From the NCBI GenBank assembly GCA_014155875.1, contig JACEFZ010003441.1:126001-190000 (forward strand): a stretch of DNA of 64,000 bases. The letters run 5' to 3'. The DNA comes from Cepaea nemoralis. Taxonomy: Eukaryota > Mollusca > Gastropoda > Stylommatophora > Helicidae. Positions within the stretch are counted from its first letter, which is position 1. The number at the start of each line of letters is the position of its first letter. The notes under the pieces are model-generated. The model did not search any database and had not been told where the DNA came from. It saw nothing but the letters and a program-made list of their open reading frames with translations. The translations under genes were made by a program, and so were the position numbers. Of this stretch, positions 35,780 through 46,568 are shown in pieces.

Positions 35780-36601
35780 GCCCATCTTGATCAAGGTCTT
35801 CTTCCCGAAAGCCAGTGTGGCTTCAGAAAGGAACGTGGAACTGTTAACATGATTTTCGCTGCAAGGCAGCTGCAAGAGAAATATCAGGAACAGAACTGCG
35901 AAATGTTCTCCACTTTCATTGACCTTACCAAGGCTTTTGATACAGTCAGCAGAGAAGGACTGTGGAAGATTTTGGCAAAATATGGCTGTCCACGAAAGTT
36001 TGTCCAAATAATGCGGCTATTTCATGATGGCATGCAGGCGAGAGTACAGGAAAATGGTGAACTGTCTGAGCCCTTTCCTGTCACCAATGGCGTGAAACAA
36101 GGTAGTGTCCTGGCACCTACACTGTTCAGCCTCATGTTTTCAGCTATGTTGACGAATGCCTTCGAGAACAACGACATTGGAATAGACATCAACTACCGCA
36201 TGGATGGAAAGTTATTCAATCTCAGAAGGCTGAAAGCTAACACCAAAATTGACAGCGACACCGTCAGAGAGCTCCTGTTTGCTGATGATTGCGCTCTATA
36301 CGCCAACTCAGAGGCGGACATGCAACATAATGTTTCAGCTTTATCACATGCCTGTGCCAACTTTGGGCTTAATATCAATTTGGAGAAGACTGTAGTTATG
36401 TACCAGCCAGCTCCAAGGAATAATCACACTGTGCCGAAAATCAAAGTGAATGGTCATAGTCTAAGTGTTGTGGACAAATTCACCTATCTTGGCAGCACTG
36501 TGTCATAAGCTGCCACAATTGATGGTGAAGTGAATGCAAGAATCTCCAAGGCCAGCGTGGCCTTTGGCAGACTGTACAAGAATGTATGGGACAGAACGAA
36601 C
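35780..36601 (+). pseudogene. LINE reverse transcriptase, 5'-truncated copy
   Basis: Starts inside RT at LLPESQCGFRKERGTVNMI, then FIDLTKAFDTVSREG, NGVKQGSVLAPTLFSLMFS, RELLFADDCALYAN with an intact FADD site, and FTYLGSTVS. A single open frame runs 35849-36508. It stops once (TAA at 36506) and continues in frame as AATIDGEVNARISKAS up to the insertion at 36602. Same family as 16745-19510. It lies against the truncated CR1-like ORF1. Confidence 0.9.
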
Positions 36602-36717
36602 GAACGAACTTTATTTTAAAAGGGTAACAAATTAGGCACACAGGCCCTTCTTACATTCGGCCCTTTCAATCACTCATCTTTCATTCAGCAAATGTGCATG
36701 TTACATTTACATAGGGA
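36602..36717 (-). repeat. LINE 3' end insertion with (GTTC)n tail
   Basis: On the minus strand it ends CCCTTTTAAAATAAAG then (TTCG)n. It matches 28597-28730. It splits the host LINE between WDRT and ELKVYKAVLLSTLLYACETW. Confidence 0.7.
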
Positions 36718-37354
36718 GCTGAAAGTCTACAAAGCAGTTTTATTATCCACACTGCTATATGCTTGTGAAACCTGGACTGTTTATCAGCGACACGCTAGGA
36801 AATTAAACCACTTCCACACAGTCTGCCTTAGGAAGTTACTGAAGATTAAATGGCAAGACAAGATCCTAGAAAGAGCGTCCATACCCAGTATCCACACTCT
36901 ACTAATGAAGAATCAAATTCGCTGGGCTGGTCACTTGACTCGCATGCCAGGTCACAGGCTCCCGAAACGAATTATTTACGGCGAGTTGCGTTGTGGTAAA
37001 CGCTTCCAAGGCGGCCAGAGGAAACGATTTAAAGACACTCTGAAATTCTCACTGAATGCTTTTGGAATTCATCATGACACCTGGGAGACTGCAGCCAGAG
37101 ACCGAAATTCGTGGCGTGTATCATTACGCAAGGGTGCAGTCACTTGTGAGGCAACCAGGACTGCAAGAGCTGTGAAGAAAAGACAGAACAGAAAAACCAC
37201 TTCAGAAAATCCTCCTCCAGAAAAGTCGAGCATTCTTTGCCCATATTGTCAAAGAACATTTCGAGCCAAAATAGGCCTTATCAGCCATCTTAGAACTCAT
37301 GGCTCCATACTTTCAACCCCACTAGATGAAATGAATGGTCATCATCATTCTTGA
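36718..37354 (+). pseudogene. LINE C-terminal region with C2H2 zinc finger
   Basis: Continuation of the RT at 35780: YKAVLLSTLLYACETWTVYQ, LNHFHTVCLRKLLKIKWQDK, IRWAGHLTRMPGHRLPKRII, and finally CPYCQRTFRAKIGLISHLRT followed by His. The last is a classic CX2C...HX3-5H finger at the very C-terminus. Such a terminal finger probably contacts nucleic acid during insertion. The frame is intact over this stretch. Confidence 0.9.
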
Positions 37355-37645
37355 TGGATAAACAACAGTCTTGTATGACTTTTGCTAATGATTGCAATTT
37401 GACAGTGGTCCTAGTAGCAAGCTTTACTTTAGTTTGAGCGGCTTTTCCAAACACTTTGAGATCCTTCTGTTCCTTAGGTTTGTTCACCCGGTCAGAATTC
37501 CTAGTGCTTTTTTGGTCCCAAAGACTCTAGAGTATGTACACTCAGCCGTTCCAATTGCTATTCATTTCAATTGCCTCCTGTCCCGCTCATAAATGCCACT
37601 TGAGTTGGCGCCTTTCTGGAATCACGTGACATTGCTCTCCCTTGT
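37355..37645. other. Unassigned spacer
   Basis: No recognised feature between the LINE 3' end and the 48-bp repeat. Confidence 0.4.
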
Positions 37646-37860
37646 CTACGTGGGGTCTACGTAAAGCTTGAACCAGTTGTGTGAAATAAGTGTGAACGTG
37701 GGGTCTACGTCCAGCTTGAACCAGTTGTGTGAAATAAGTGTGAACGTGGGGTCTACGTCCAGCTTGAACCAGTTGTGTGAAATAAGTGTGAACGTGGGGT
37801 CTACGTCCAGCTTGAACCAGTTGTGTGAAATAAATGTGAACGTGGATGCAGCGTCCATCT
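37646..37860. repeat. 48-bp tandem repeat, about 4.5 copies
   Basis: The unit contains GTGGGGTCTACGTCCAGC, then TTGAACCAGTTGTGTG and AAATAAGTGTGAAC. Because 48 is a multiple of three, frames on both strands stay open as 16-residue repeats. Nothing suggests they are translated. Confidence 0.95.
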
Positions 37861-38317
37861 TGAAATTTGTTGTAAAATAGGATTGAACGTGAGAGTAAGC
37901 GGAAAGTTTGGAAAGAAAGCTACATGGAAAGTGAGTTGTTGATTGTGTTGAACGGACGACAGAACGACTAACAATAATACTTGACGTCACACAAACCTAC
38001 AAAACTTAGTTGACATCGCATACACTACATAAACGCACATGTCATAATTTCTCTTATTCCAAAAGTAACAGGTTGTTTTGTGTCACCCGAACCCATTGAT
38101 TGTAAAGTCCATTGTTTTTCCGGGCAGTAACAAGCAGCCATTGTCGAATACAGCTTTCAAGGAAACACTTAAGTATTATTTTCTTTCTTCCAAATACTTT
38201 TGATATTCAGGTCGAAGCACAAGCTGTAGCTAGGAAAGATTGTACAAACTATTATAATTGATTTACTAACAACATAATTAACTTTGTGTAGATTCATTCC
38301 ATCAGACATATTTCATC
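37861..38317 (+). other. Presumed leader of the Gypsy-type element; no 5' LTR found
   Basis: I searched this stretch for the TGTCAGAGTC start and CCTGACA end of the 3' LTR and found neither. The 5' LTR appears lost or replaced. Confidence 0.4.
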
Positions 38318-39600
38318 ATGTCTAGTTTAAGTGATTTCATCGATTTGGGTTTAAAGATGAATTTATCTGGTGAAGAATTGAGTAACTGGAGTGAGAGAAA
38401 GTATGCAGAATATGTTCAACGCGACGACAGAGCTGCTGAAAGAGAAGCTGCTTTGAAGCAGGCTGAGCTAACTGCCAGAAATAAACAGGCAGAATTAGAT
38501 GCCAAAAAGGCATAATCAGATACTGCTTTGAAACTTAAGCAGACAGAAACTGAGGCAGAAATCAGAAAAGCTGAAATTCTAGCTCAGAGCAAGAAACATG
38601 AGATTGGAATTAATGCCCAGAGTAAACGGGAAGAACTTGAACTGCAGCTGAAAATTGAACAGCTGAAAGCTGAAACAACAACTGAGAAGGATGTTAGAAA
38701 GTCAGATAGATTAGTCAAAGAAAATCAGTACAAAAAGTACCAAGGGATCGTGAAAAGTTTCACCACGGGCGACTGCAATAGCAGCCTTCACCCAAACCTT
38801 TGAATGCATTATGGAGCACTATCAGATCCCAGAGACTGAATGGAACATTATATATATGAGAAGTCTTTCTGGGGAACCTCTGAAAGTGATAGAGACCATT
38901 CCCAAAGATCTGAGGAAAGATTATCATTATATTAAGTCTAAAATTATGTCTCATTTCCTGTTAGATGAAGCAGGCTACAGAGAACAGTTTAGTAAATTGT
39001 CACCTAAACCAACACAAACGTTCTCTGACTACGTCTCAGTAGTACAGGATATTTTTACTAAAGTGGCTGTCAGCAGCCAAAGTGAATGATAGTTTTGATA
39101 GATTGAAAGATCTCATTCTTAGAGATAAAATTATTATATCTCTTCCACCACCATTTTCGAAATTCCTATTAGAATGTGAGTGTGAGAGTGTGCGACAGAT
39201 TGAGAAACGTGGTTCGGCTTACTTTACAGCCAACAAACAATGTTTCACTAGTGGATTGACTAGCACAGACTTTGTAGCAGCTGCTACATATGACAGAATG
39301 AAGTCAGTGCCCTACAGTAAACAGAAACCCTATAAGCAATCTGCTGAGAAATATTATCAGTGCAGATATTGCCATTTACCACACAACGAAAGTGATATGT
39401 GTGATAAACACCCAGGGTACCTCACTTACTTGCAGAATTACATAGATAAGCAAGATAAGGAGAGAAAGAGCTATAAACGTCTCACCAAATGCTTCCTTTG
39501 CAAAGCCTATGGCCACTGGCGCCACTCATGTAAAGGCAAGCAAATGACTAGAAAGGCTAATGCAGCCATGTTTGATAGCTCTTCCTCAGATGAGGAAATT
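38318..39600 (+). pseudogene. Gag of Gypsy-type element with copia-like domain order
   Basis: The N-terminal part (MSSLSDFIDLGLKMNLSGEE, then a long charged helix) is broken by an in-frame stop at 38513 and resumes to 38803. A capsid-core-like block follows in another frame at 38811-39089 (LSGEPLKVIETIPKD, DEAGYREQFSKLSPKPTQTF). This resembles the SCAN-like capsid core of animal Gypsy Gags. A third frame from 39082 carries CRYCHLPHNESDMC and a perfect knuckle CFLCKAYGHWRHSC. One stop and two frameshifts make it non-functional. The gag at 5367-6060 is a relative. Confidence 0.85.
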
Positions 39601-40330
39601 GTTGAAAATCATCCTGTAAATTCAGCACATTCTATTGATGTATTTCATCTTGAAAAATGTACCATCTGTGATCGTTTTCATGAGGATGGCGTTTTAACAT
39701 GCGGCCACTCCATACCAGTTACCAACGAGGAGGCCAATTTAGTAATTAACTCCAAAGGTAAATTAAACATCCACCATGGATTTGTTAATGGTAAAGCTGC
39801 CACAGTTTTACGTGACAGTGGGAGTACTCTCATTGGTTTGAAGAGAGACTATATTTTACCTTCAGAGTATACTGGCAAACATGTTACATGCAGAACTTTC
39901 TCAGGTAACATCGAGAAATACCCGCTTGCATGGGCATATATTGACACACCATTTCTTACAGGAAAGGTCAAATGTGCAGCGTTAACCAATCCTTGTTGCG
40001 ACATTATCATTGGTAACCTTCCTGAAGTAGATGATATGCCACATGACAGTATTACATCTTCTGTCACTTGTAATGTTGATAATACCATTTCACCTTCAAC
40101 TGAATGTATTGTTGATAACGTATTATCACCTGTAAATGAATGTATGTTTGCCAATTCATTAATTTCATCACATGATTGTATTGGTCTAAATGTAACACCA
40201 CCTTGCCATGTTGTTGATATTACAAATGCAGTAACTAGATCTGCTGCACAAATGCAAGATCGAACTGATCAGACAGAGGCTCTGCAAATGCTAAGCCCAG
40301 TTATTTCATCTCCTGAAACAACCAGGGAGA
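39601..40330 (+). pseudogene. Retropepsin-like protease region of the Gypsy-type element
   Basis: In the same open frame as the zinc knuckle (39082-40803). AATVLRDSGSTLIGLKRDYI near 39797 has the catalytic Asp in a DSG context, and DIIIGNLPEV near 40002 is the closing hydrophobic-Gly motif of retropepsins. A Cys-rich KCTICDRFHEDGVLTCGH stretch near 39655 precedes it. A spacer with repeated CNVDNTISPSTEC-like units follows at about 40067-40200. Confidence 0.8.
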
Positions 40331-41620
40331 AGTTTATAACAGCCCAAAAGGCCGATCGATCTTTGTATAAGTATTTTAACTTAATAGGCCAAAAGCCACG
40401 ATTATCAAAGAACGCTAGATGGCATTTTGCTTTGAAAGGTGGAATTCTGACACGGTGCTATACCAAAGGTTCCAGCACTACGGAGCAAACGGTGCTACCA
40501 TCAGAACACCGCAAACAAGCATTACATCTAGTGCATGACATACCCTTTGCAGGGCATATGGCTTATTCCAAAACTAGATCTAGATTACTTACCCAGTTCT
40601 ACTGGCCTAAATTCTGCAGTGATACCAAGCAATATTGCAGAACTTGTGACATCTGCCAGAAGCTTGTCAAAAAGGGCAACCACCCGCAAGCTGAACTGCA
40701 AATTCACAGACTTAGCAATGCAGACCTTTCGATAAAGATCTCTGTTGATATAGTTGGTCCTCTTAAACCATATAACATCCTAGAGGGAATAAATTCATTC
40801 TAACGACTAATTGACCTCTGTAGCAGATGGCCAGAAGCTATTCCTCTAAGAACATAACTTCCAAAGACATAATGGAAGTCTTCTTCCATATTTTTGCTAG
40901 AGTAAGGATTCCCTGATACCATCCTCTCAGATCGGGGTAGTCAGTTCATAGCGTCAGCCACTCAAGCCTTTACTAAGATGTTAGGAGTGAAGCAGTGCTT
41001 CAACAGCCCCTATCACCCTCATTCGACTGGGATTATAGAAAAAATTAATGGGGATCCTTATTTTATTTGCATACTGTCAAGTACCTCATTCTAGCTCAGG
41101 TTTCTCACCATTTGAACTTGTATATGGTGCCAACCCACGCGGCCCATTATCTATGTACCATTCCATGTTGACTGAAAGTGCAACTGTATATAAACCTATT
41201 TCATCGTATGAACATGTAACATCATTGTGTGATAGGATAATGAAATCTTGTGTGTTAGCTAAAGAAGCACTGAAACAATCAGGTGCTATCTATCGACAGT
41301 ACGTCAAAAGAGGAAATAGGACAATAAAACTGACGCCAGGACAGGACGTTCTTCTTCTATTGCCAAGCGACAGACATCTACTGACAGACTCATGGCAAGG
41401 ACCGTTTAAAGTTCTAAGACAAATTTCGACTGTAGACTACGAAATTGCAGTTAAGGACAAACACAAAATATTTCACATAAACATGCTTAAACCATATTAC
41501 TACAGAGACGAGGACCAGGTAGATACAGCTGCAAGCACGACGATAGTGGACCAGACAGACGACGACGAGACCAACGAAATACCGACTCCATCACTTGACA
41601 CGACAACCAACCTGCACGAC
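40331..41620 (+). pseudogene. Integrase of the Gypsy-type element, placed upstream of RT
   Basis: Zinc-binding HHCC domain near 40530-40665 (HDIPFAGHMAYSKTRSRLL, then CRTCDICQK). The core begins KISVDIVGPL near 40736 and continues across frame breaks with ILSDRGSQF near 40915 and STGIIEKIN near 41030. The spacing between the second Asp and the Glu is 35 residues, so the DD35E triad is complete. The C-terminal part (41048-41560) includes FSPFELVYGANPRGP and a GPF motif in WQGPFKVL, then HINMLKPYYYRDED. The frame breaks lie at about 40801-41047. Integrase here lies before reverse transcriptase, the reverse of ordinary Gypsy elements. Confidence 0.92.
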
Positions 41621-42554
41621 ATCAAGATAAATCCTAATCTGACTCAGACAGAGACTGACAGTTGCAGACAATTGCTACATGACTATAGCAGCATTTTCTC
41701 TACCAATTCAGGACAGACAGACTTAGTGCATCATCACATTATTTTGACATCCGACACACCAATAAAATGCAGACCATACTCCATTCCCATACATTACAAG
41801 GACAAACTACATCAGGAAATTATAGACTTAGAGAAAGAAAGACAACACTATAAGATTATGTGTTGACTATCGTAAACTCAACAACATCACACAGTTGGAT
41901 TTAGAACCAATGAGCAACTGTGAAGACATACTGACTGAACTGACAGACTCACGTTACTTTACGAAACTGGACATGACAAAAGGGTATTGGCAAATACCGG
42001 TACACAACGACAGCATACACCTGACAGCATTTGCCACGCCCTGGGGCTTACATGAATGGTGCAAGCTTCCATTCGGCTTAGTTAATGCCCCAGCGACTTT
42101 TGTAAGGATGACAAGACTTCTTCTGACGGACATTTCTAATATAATTTGTTACATGGACGACATTTGTATACATACGAAGAATATGACAGACCACATAACA
42201 ACATTACAGCAGACATTCGACCTTATCAAACACCACGGACTGGCATTCAAATCATCCAAAGTCGACATAGCCTACCAAGAAATTTCATTTTTGGGATATA
42301 AGATCTCGAATGGGTTTGTCACAACTGACGATAGCATCATGTCTAGAATTCTTACATTGTCGCTTCCGACAACCAAGAAAGAGTTGCGAAGTGTCTTAGG
42401 TCTTTTAAATTATTACAGACAATTTATTCCACATTTTGTTGAGTTGACCGAATGTTTCACTAATCTACTAACAAAGAACAACCCTAATAGAATTGTAAAC
42501 AGCGAATGCTTACGACATGCATTTTCAAAAGTATTATCATGCTTTTCGAGTTAA
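41621..42554 (+). pseudogene. Ty3/Gypsy-type reverse transcriptase
   Basis: The linker KINPNLTQTETDSCRQLLHD and HHHIILTSDTPIKCRPYSIP lead into RT. A frameshift near 41850 falls in the VDYRKLN block. RT continues with YFTKLDMTKGYWQIPV, LPFGLVNAPATFVRMTRL, an intact YMDD in NIICYMDDICIHTKN, and FLGYKIS. LRSVLGLLNYYRQFIPHF is typical of the Ty3/Gypsy thumb. It ends at an in-frame TAA at 42552. The sequence is Gypsy in type although the gene order is that of copia. Confidence 0.93.
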
Positions 42555-43001
42555 CCCATCCTTAAATTACCAGATGTTAACACTATTTTCAGGTTGAGAT
42601 GTGATGCGAGCTCTGTAGCGATTGGGGCAGTACTCCTTCAGGAATACGATCAAATTCTTCATCCTGTGTACTACGTCAGCCGCAACTTAAAATCCAGAGA
42701 AAGAAGTTACTCTACGCCTGAAATTGAAGCCCTGGCTCTTGTGTTTTCGGTACGTAAACTCTCCCGATTACTTCTAGGTCGACAATTTATAGTTGAAACC
42801 GACAATAGTCCATTAACCATTATCACCAAGGGAACTCCGACCAACCATAGGGTTGCGAGATGGTCACTACTACTGCAGGATTTTAGCTTCAAAGTCAGAC
42901 ATATAAGTGGCTCACAAAATCCATTTGCAGACCTTCTCTCCAGATGTCCTTACGTACCCGACAGCCACATAGCACCTGAGCACACAGCAGATAATGAGTA
43001 A
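42555..43001 (+). pseudogene. RNase H domain of the Gypsy-type element
   Basis: Same frame as RT after the TAA. RCDASSVAIGAVLLQEYD (first Asp), STPEIEALALVFSVRK (Glu), FIVETDNSPLTIITKG (second Asp), then HISGSQNPFADLLSRCPY. This is the usual RT-connected RNase H of Gypsy elements. No integrase follows; the remaining 1.2 kb to the LTR has no coding motif. Confidence 0.93.
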
Positions 43002-44263
43002 ACTGCACAGTGATAGATCGCTCAGAACACAGTGAAATTTGAAATCATTTCAGTAACGCTGTGCAAATTATGTGATAGGGATGATACAATCTCCCATTGT
43101 AAATATATTGTAAATCTTATTATTATAGGAATAATTGTGACGAATACTTGTGAGATATGTGGTAGAAAGAATATATTATTTTACATATGTATTGGTGTTA
43201 CGAACAGTACTACAGGATGTCAAGACTTACTTTACTTGAAATGATTCGAGTATCCGTAGTACCTGCAAAGCAGATTGTTCCAGCTTATTTTAATACGTGT
43301 GAAAGGAACTGTGACAACCGGATGCTTGAAGAACACTTTAATCCAAACTGGAAAAGAAACAAGTAATCCAGCAGCTGTTTTCAAGAACTGTTTACTCCAT
43401 GTATTTAGAGAACATCCAGACGTAAGAACTTTGTGTTATTATCAACTTAACACACCAGCTGTGTACTTCCGGTGTTTATGAATATTCATTTGAAAGATAG
43501 CAGACTATACTAGAATTCTCACAAACCAGTGACGTTTTCTACAAACTTTGTGAGTTGAAATATTTCCATATACGTAATTGTATGTGAAGGATTTTAGTTA
43601 GATGTGATCTCAGCATCGTAAGTTGATTTACTTGTTCACAACAGTGACATTGTGTTCACTTTTGTCAATAAGTATCAAATTATGACACTAAGAAATGAAT
43701 TTATGAATGTAATTTATTTTGTTGAAAACATGGTGAAACTAACGCCCATAACTTTGCATTATTTCTCTGATTACAACAAGGGAGATAATTAAAATTGTTG
43801 GTAATGTGTAACATGTGTTGAAACCATCATCATGTTGCCTGATGGGTAACACGTCAAGATGACGGCAATTGTGCATGGAGATAATTACCGAAGCTGTAGA
43901 CCTTCATTAGACTCTCCGACTAAAGTGAGGTTAGGGGTCTGATGTTGGAGTCATCTTATAGGGAGATACTCGCAGTCTGACCTGATGTTTTTGAAATTTT
44001 TGTTATATTGGTCGAGAGGTAGTTGCGTGTTCGCTGTAAGCTACCGGACTGGCTGTGTCACATTGCAGCTGAAGTAAGAATCCATCGAATTGATTGTACT
44101 TGAAGTATGTTGCTTGCTAGCAACATTGAGGAGAGTGTGAATATAACTTACAATTACCTACATATTTTACAATAAACCAAAGTGTCATGTCATATGACTA
44201 ACATGGCTCGATTCTGACAGTATAAAGAAGATGTATATAGAGTACATGAAAGGATCCCCTTTT
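43002..44263 (+). other. Non-coding 3' region of the Gypsy-type element
   Basis: No integrase or envelope motif on either strand. Contains ACAATAAACC near 44170 and CTGACAG near 44215, which resemble the end of an LTR, so a further solo LTR (about 43312-44219, TGTGACAACC to TTCTGACA) is possible but unproven. Confidence 0.4.
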
Positions 44264-44284
44264 TTGAAAAGGAGGGTGGGAGAA
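44264..44284 (+). other. Polypurine tract of the Gypsy-type element
   Basis: TTGAAAAGGAGGGTGGGAGA directly precedes the TGTCAG start of the LTR. The same core TTGAAAAGGAGG precedes the LTR at 8462. Confidence 0.7.
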
Positions 44285-44904
44285 TGTCAGAGTCTCCCCT
44301 ATAGTTACAACGCGTCGTCTTCCACGGCGCCAGGCTAGTACAGCCAGGCTCAACTCTGAGCGACGTTAACCACTCTAGTTACAACGCGTCGTCTTCGACG
44401 GCGCGAGGCAAGTACAGCTAAGCTCAACTCTAAGCAACGCTAACCACGCTGTGTGTCAGAGATGGTCAGTCGGTACAGGCGTGGAACATGCAGTCCACGC
44501 AGGGGGACACAACCCCGACTGCCGAGAACTCTGAGCGGTTAGCCAGACGGCTTGGGGAACGTTGTAGTCGGACAGGACGGTTTGAATGGTGCTTGTGATG
44601 AATTGTGTGTTTGAGCGCAAATTGATAGCAAGCCTGTATGAGTGTAGGAGACTGTGCGCCTGGGTTGTAGGAGTTGTAAGTGTATTGCATTTATGTATTT
44701 ATTGATTGTATGCATTGATTGTATTATGGCATCGCGAATTGTGATTGCGCGATGCATGTAACGATTGCGAGGAGTGAGCTGCGAGAATAAAGTGTTTGAA
44801 TTGTTGTTGCAGAGTGTCACGTTAAGTTATTCTGTGACTGTGTTTAGTATCACATTTGTCAGCATATACGAGCCTGTAGTCCTTGCTAATGCAAGATCCT
44901 GACA
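44285..44904 (+). repeat. 3' LTR of the Gypsy-type element
   Basis: Begins TGTCAGAGTCTCC and ends GATCCTGACA, giving TGTCAG/CTGACA inverted ends with TG...CA. Contains AATAAAG near 44787. It holds an internal near-duplicate of about 78 bp (starting TAGTTACAACGCGTCGTCTT at about 44301 and 44379). No second copy was found, so the LTR call rests on ends and polypurine tract. Confidence 0.65.
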
Positions 44905-45068
44905 ATCTGACAGTTCCAGACAAAGCCTATGCCAAGTTTGGCCTCATGTTATCTGAATTTCATATTTCACTAACAACGCAAGGTAAACTAGCGGTTATTC
45001 GATGAACATTCTGTTTCAAAACTATGTCCCCCGGTAAGCTTGGGCTTGGAAAGCCATTTCACATACCG

Positions 45069-45180
<112 letters not shown>

Positions 45181-45633
45181 ATGAGCCACGCCGGAAAGCG
45201 TGGGCGGTCATGACTCGCCATTTCACTCGATCACCAGAATCGTGGATCAGCTCAGTGTTCCTGTCTCGTCCATGCCATGTGGCCAAGCCATCCAGGTATT
45301 TTCCTCTCGGTCTTCCTCTTCGTCTGTTGCCCTCGATCTTGCCAGTTGTCAATATGTTCTCCAATCCATGTCCAAAAAATGTTGACTGTCTTCGACTAAT
45401 TTATCTAATCAGTCTACGATTTTCATTTGTCTCCTGTAGTACTTGGTCATTGGTTCTTCTATCTGTCCATGATACTCTTTGCATGTTCCTCAGAAACCAC
45501 ATTTCTGTAGCCATCAAATGTTTTTCAGCTTGACTGCACATTGTCCAAGTTTCACATCCATACAAAAGAACAGGCTCTATGTACCCCCTCAACACTCTTT
45601 TTCTCGTTTCAATGGACATCTTTTTATTGGTCA
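45181..45633 (-). pseudogene. RTE-like LINE (minus copy), 3' portion
   Basis: Minus frames 45401-45619 (MSIETRKRVLRGYIEPVLLY, GCETWTMCSQAEKHL) and 45179-45364 (MENILTTGKIEGNRRRGRPR, ELIHDSGDRVKW) are the C-terminal part of an RTE-like ORF2. This segment joins directly, in order, to the minus LINE body at 49903-52560. Between them lies an inserted plus LINE flanked by GAATG at 45634-45638 and 49903-49907. Confidence 0.9.
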
Positions 45634-45638
45634 GAATG

Positions 45639-46025
45639 GTTTTAAATAAAAAGATGTCAATTGAAACGAGAAAAAGAGTGTTGAGATGCTACATAGAACC
45701 TGTACTTTTATATGGATGTGAAGCTTGGACAATGAGCAGTCAGGCTGAAAAACATCTGATGGCTGTAGAAATGTGGTTTCTGAGGAAAATGCAAAGAATA
45801 CCATGGACAGCCAGAAAAACCAATGAACAAGTCCTTCAAGAAACAAATGAAGATCGTAAACTGATTAGAGACATTAGACGTAGACAGTCAAAGATTTTTG
45901 GCCATGTTATGAGAAGAAATTATTTGGAGAACTTGGTGACAACTGGTAAGATCGAGGGGAACAGACAAAGGGGAAGACCTAGAAGCAAGTACCAGGATGG
46001 CTTGGCCTTGTTGCATGGTCTAGAA
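45639..46025 (+). pseudogene. RTE-like LINE (plus copy), left part, inserted in the minus copy
   Basis: 5'-truncated at AATAAAAAGATGTCAATTG. Encodes MSIETRKRVLRCYIEPVLLY, GCEAWTMSSQAEKHLMAVEM, GHVMRRNYLENLVTTGKIEG and RPRSKYQDGLALLHG. It is interrupted at 46026 by a hAT element, with the 8-bp duplication GTCTAGAA at 46018-46025. The remaining 3' end is at 49802-49902. Confidence 0.92.
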
Positions 46026-46365
46026 CGGTGGTTCTCAACCTTTTTTGGCCCATTCCCCCCTTCACCATATATTTTCAGAACGTCACCCCCCCCCCCCCCC
46101 CCTTTCCAACTTTCCAAAATTATCAGCCTCAAAGGTGCATTAAAAAAAAAAAACATGCCTATAATAGTGAAAATACTTATTTTCTTCCATAGTTGTACAT
46201 AACCTTCACATGTAAAGATACATTTTATAGTGTATTTTTCTACAGTTAATAGCAAATGAATATGCTAATGGATATTAAAACTTAAATAGAAGCATTTTTA
46301 CATTCGCAATATTTTATTAAAACACCACATTAATCATACTACAATAATAAAAAAAAAAATTTGTT

Positions 46366-46437
46366 GTGCATCCCGTACGGGACGTTGCAGTCAACACCAG
46401 CATTTTCAGCTGCTGTTGATGTACTAGGCAATAAACA
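46366..46437 (-). repeat. R240 dispersed repeat, copy G (partial)
   Basis: GACGTTGCAGTCAACACCAG, then CTGCTGTTGATGTACTAGGC match copy F at 54104. It lies inside the hAT element, downstream of the transposase. Confidence 0.7.
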
Positions 46438-46568
46438 AACAGTTAAAACGTCAAAGAATTGTAGCTTAATATACGACACCAGGATGCCAGAAAATTGTGC
46501 TTCATCAAACAAAACGCTCATTACAATACCTGGATATTGTAGATTCGTAATTTAAATGAAAATTGTAA

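Noticed and set aside
43311..44219. A solo LTR within the 3' region of the Gypsy-type element
   Set aside because: TG and CA ends and AATAAA are present, but there is no second copy, no target duplication and weak terminal inversion; kept only as a possibility.
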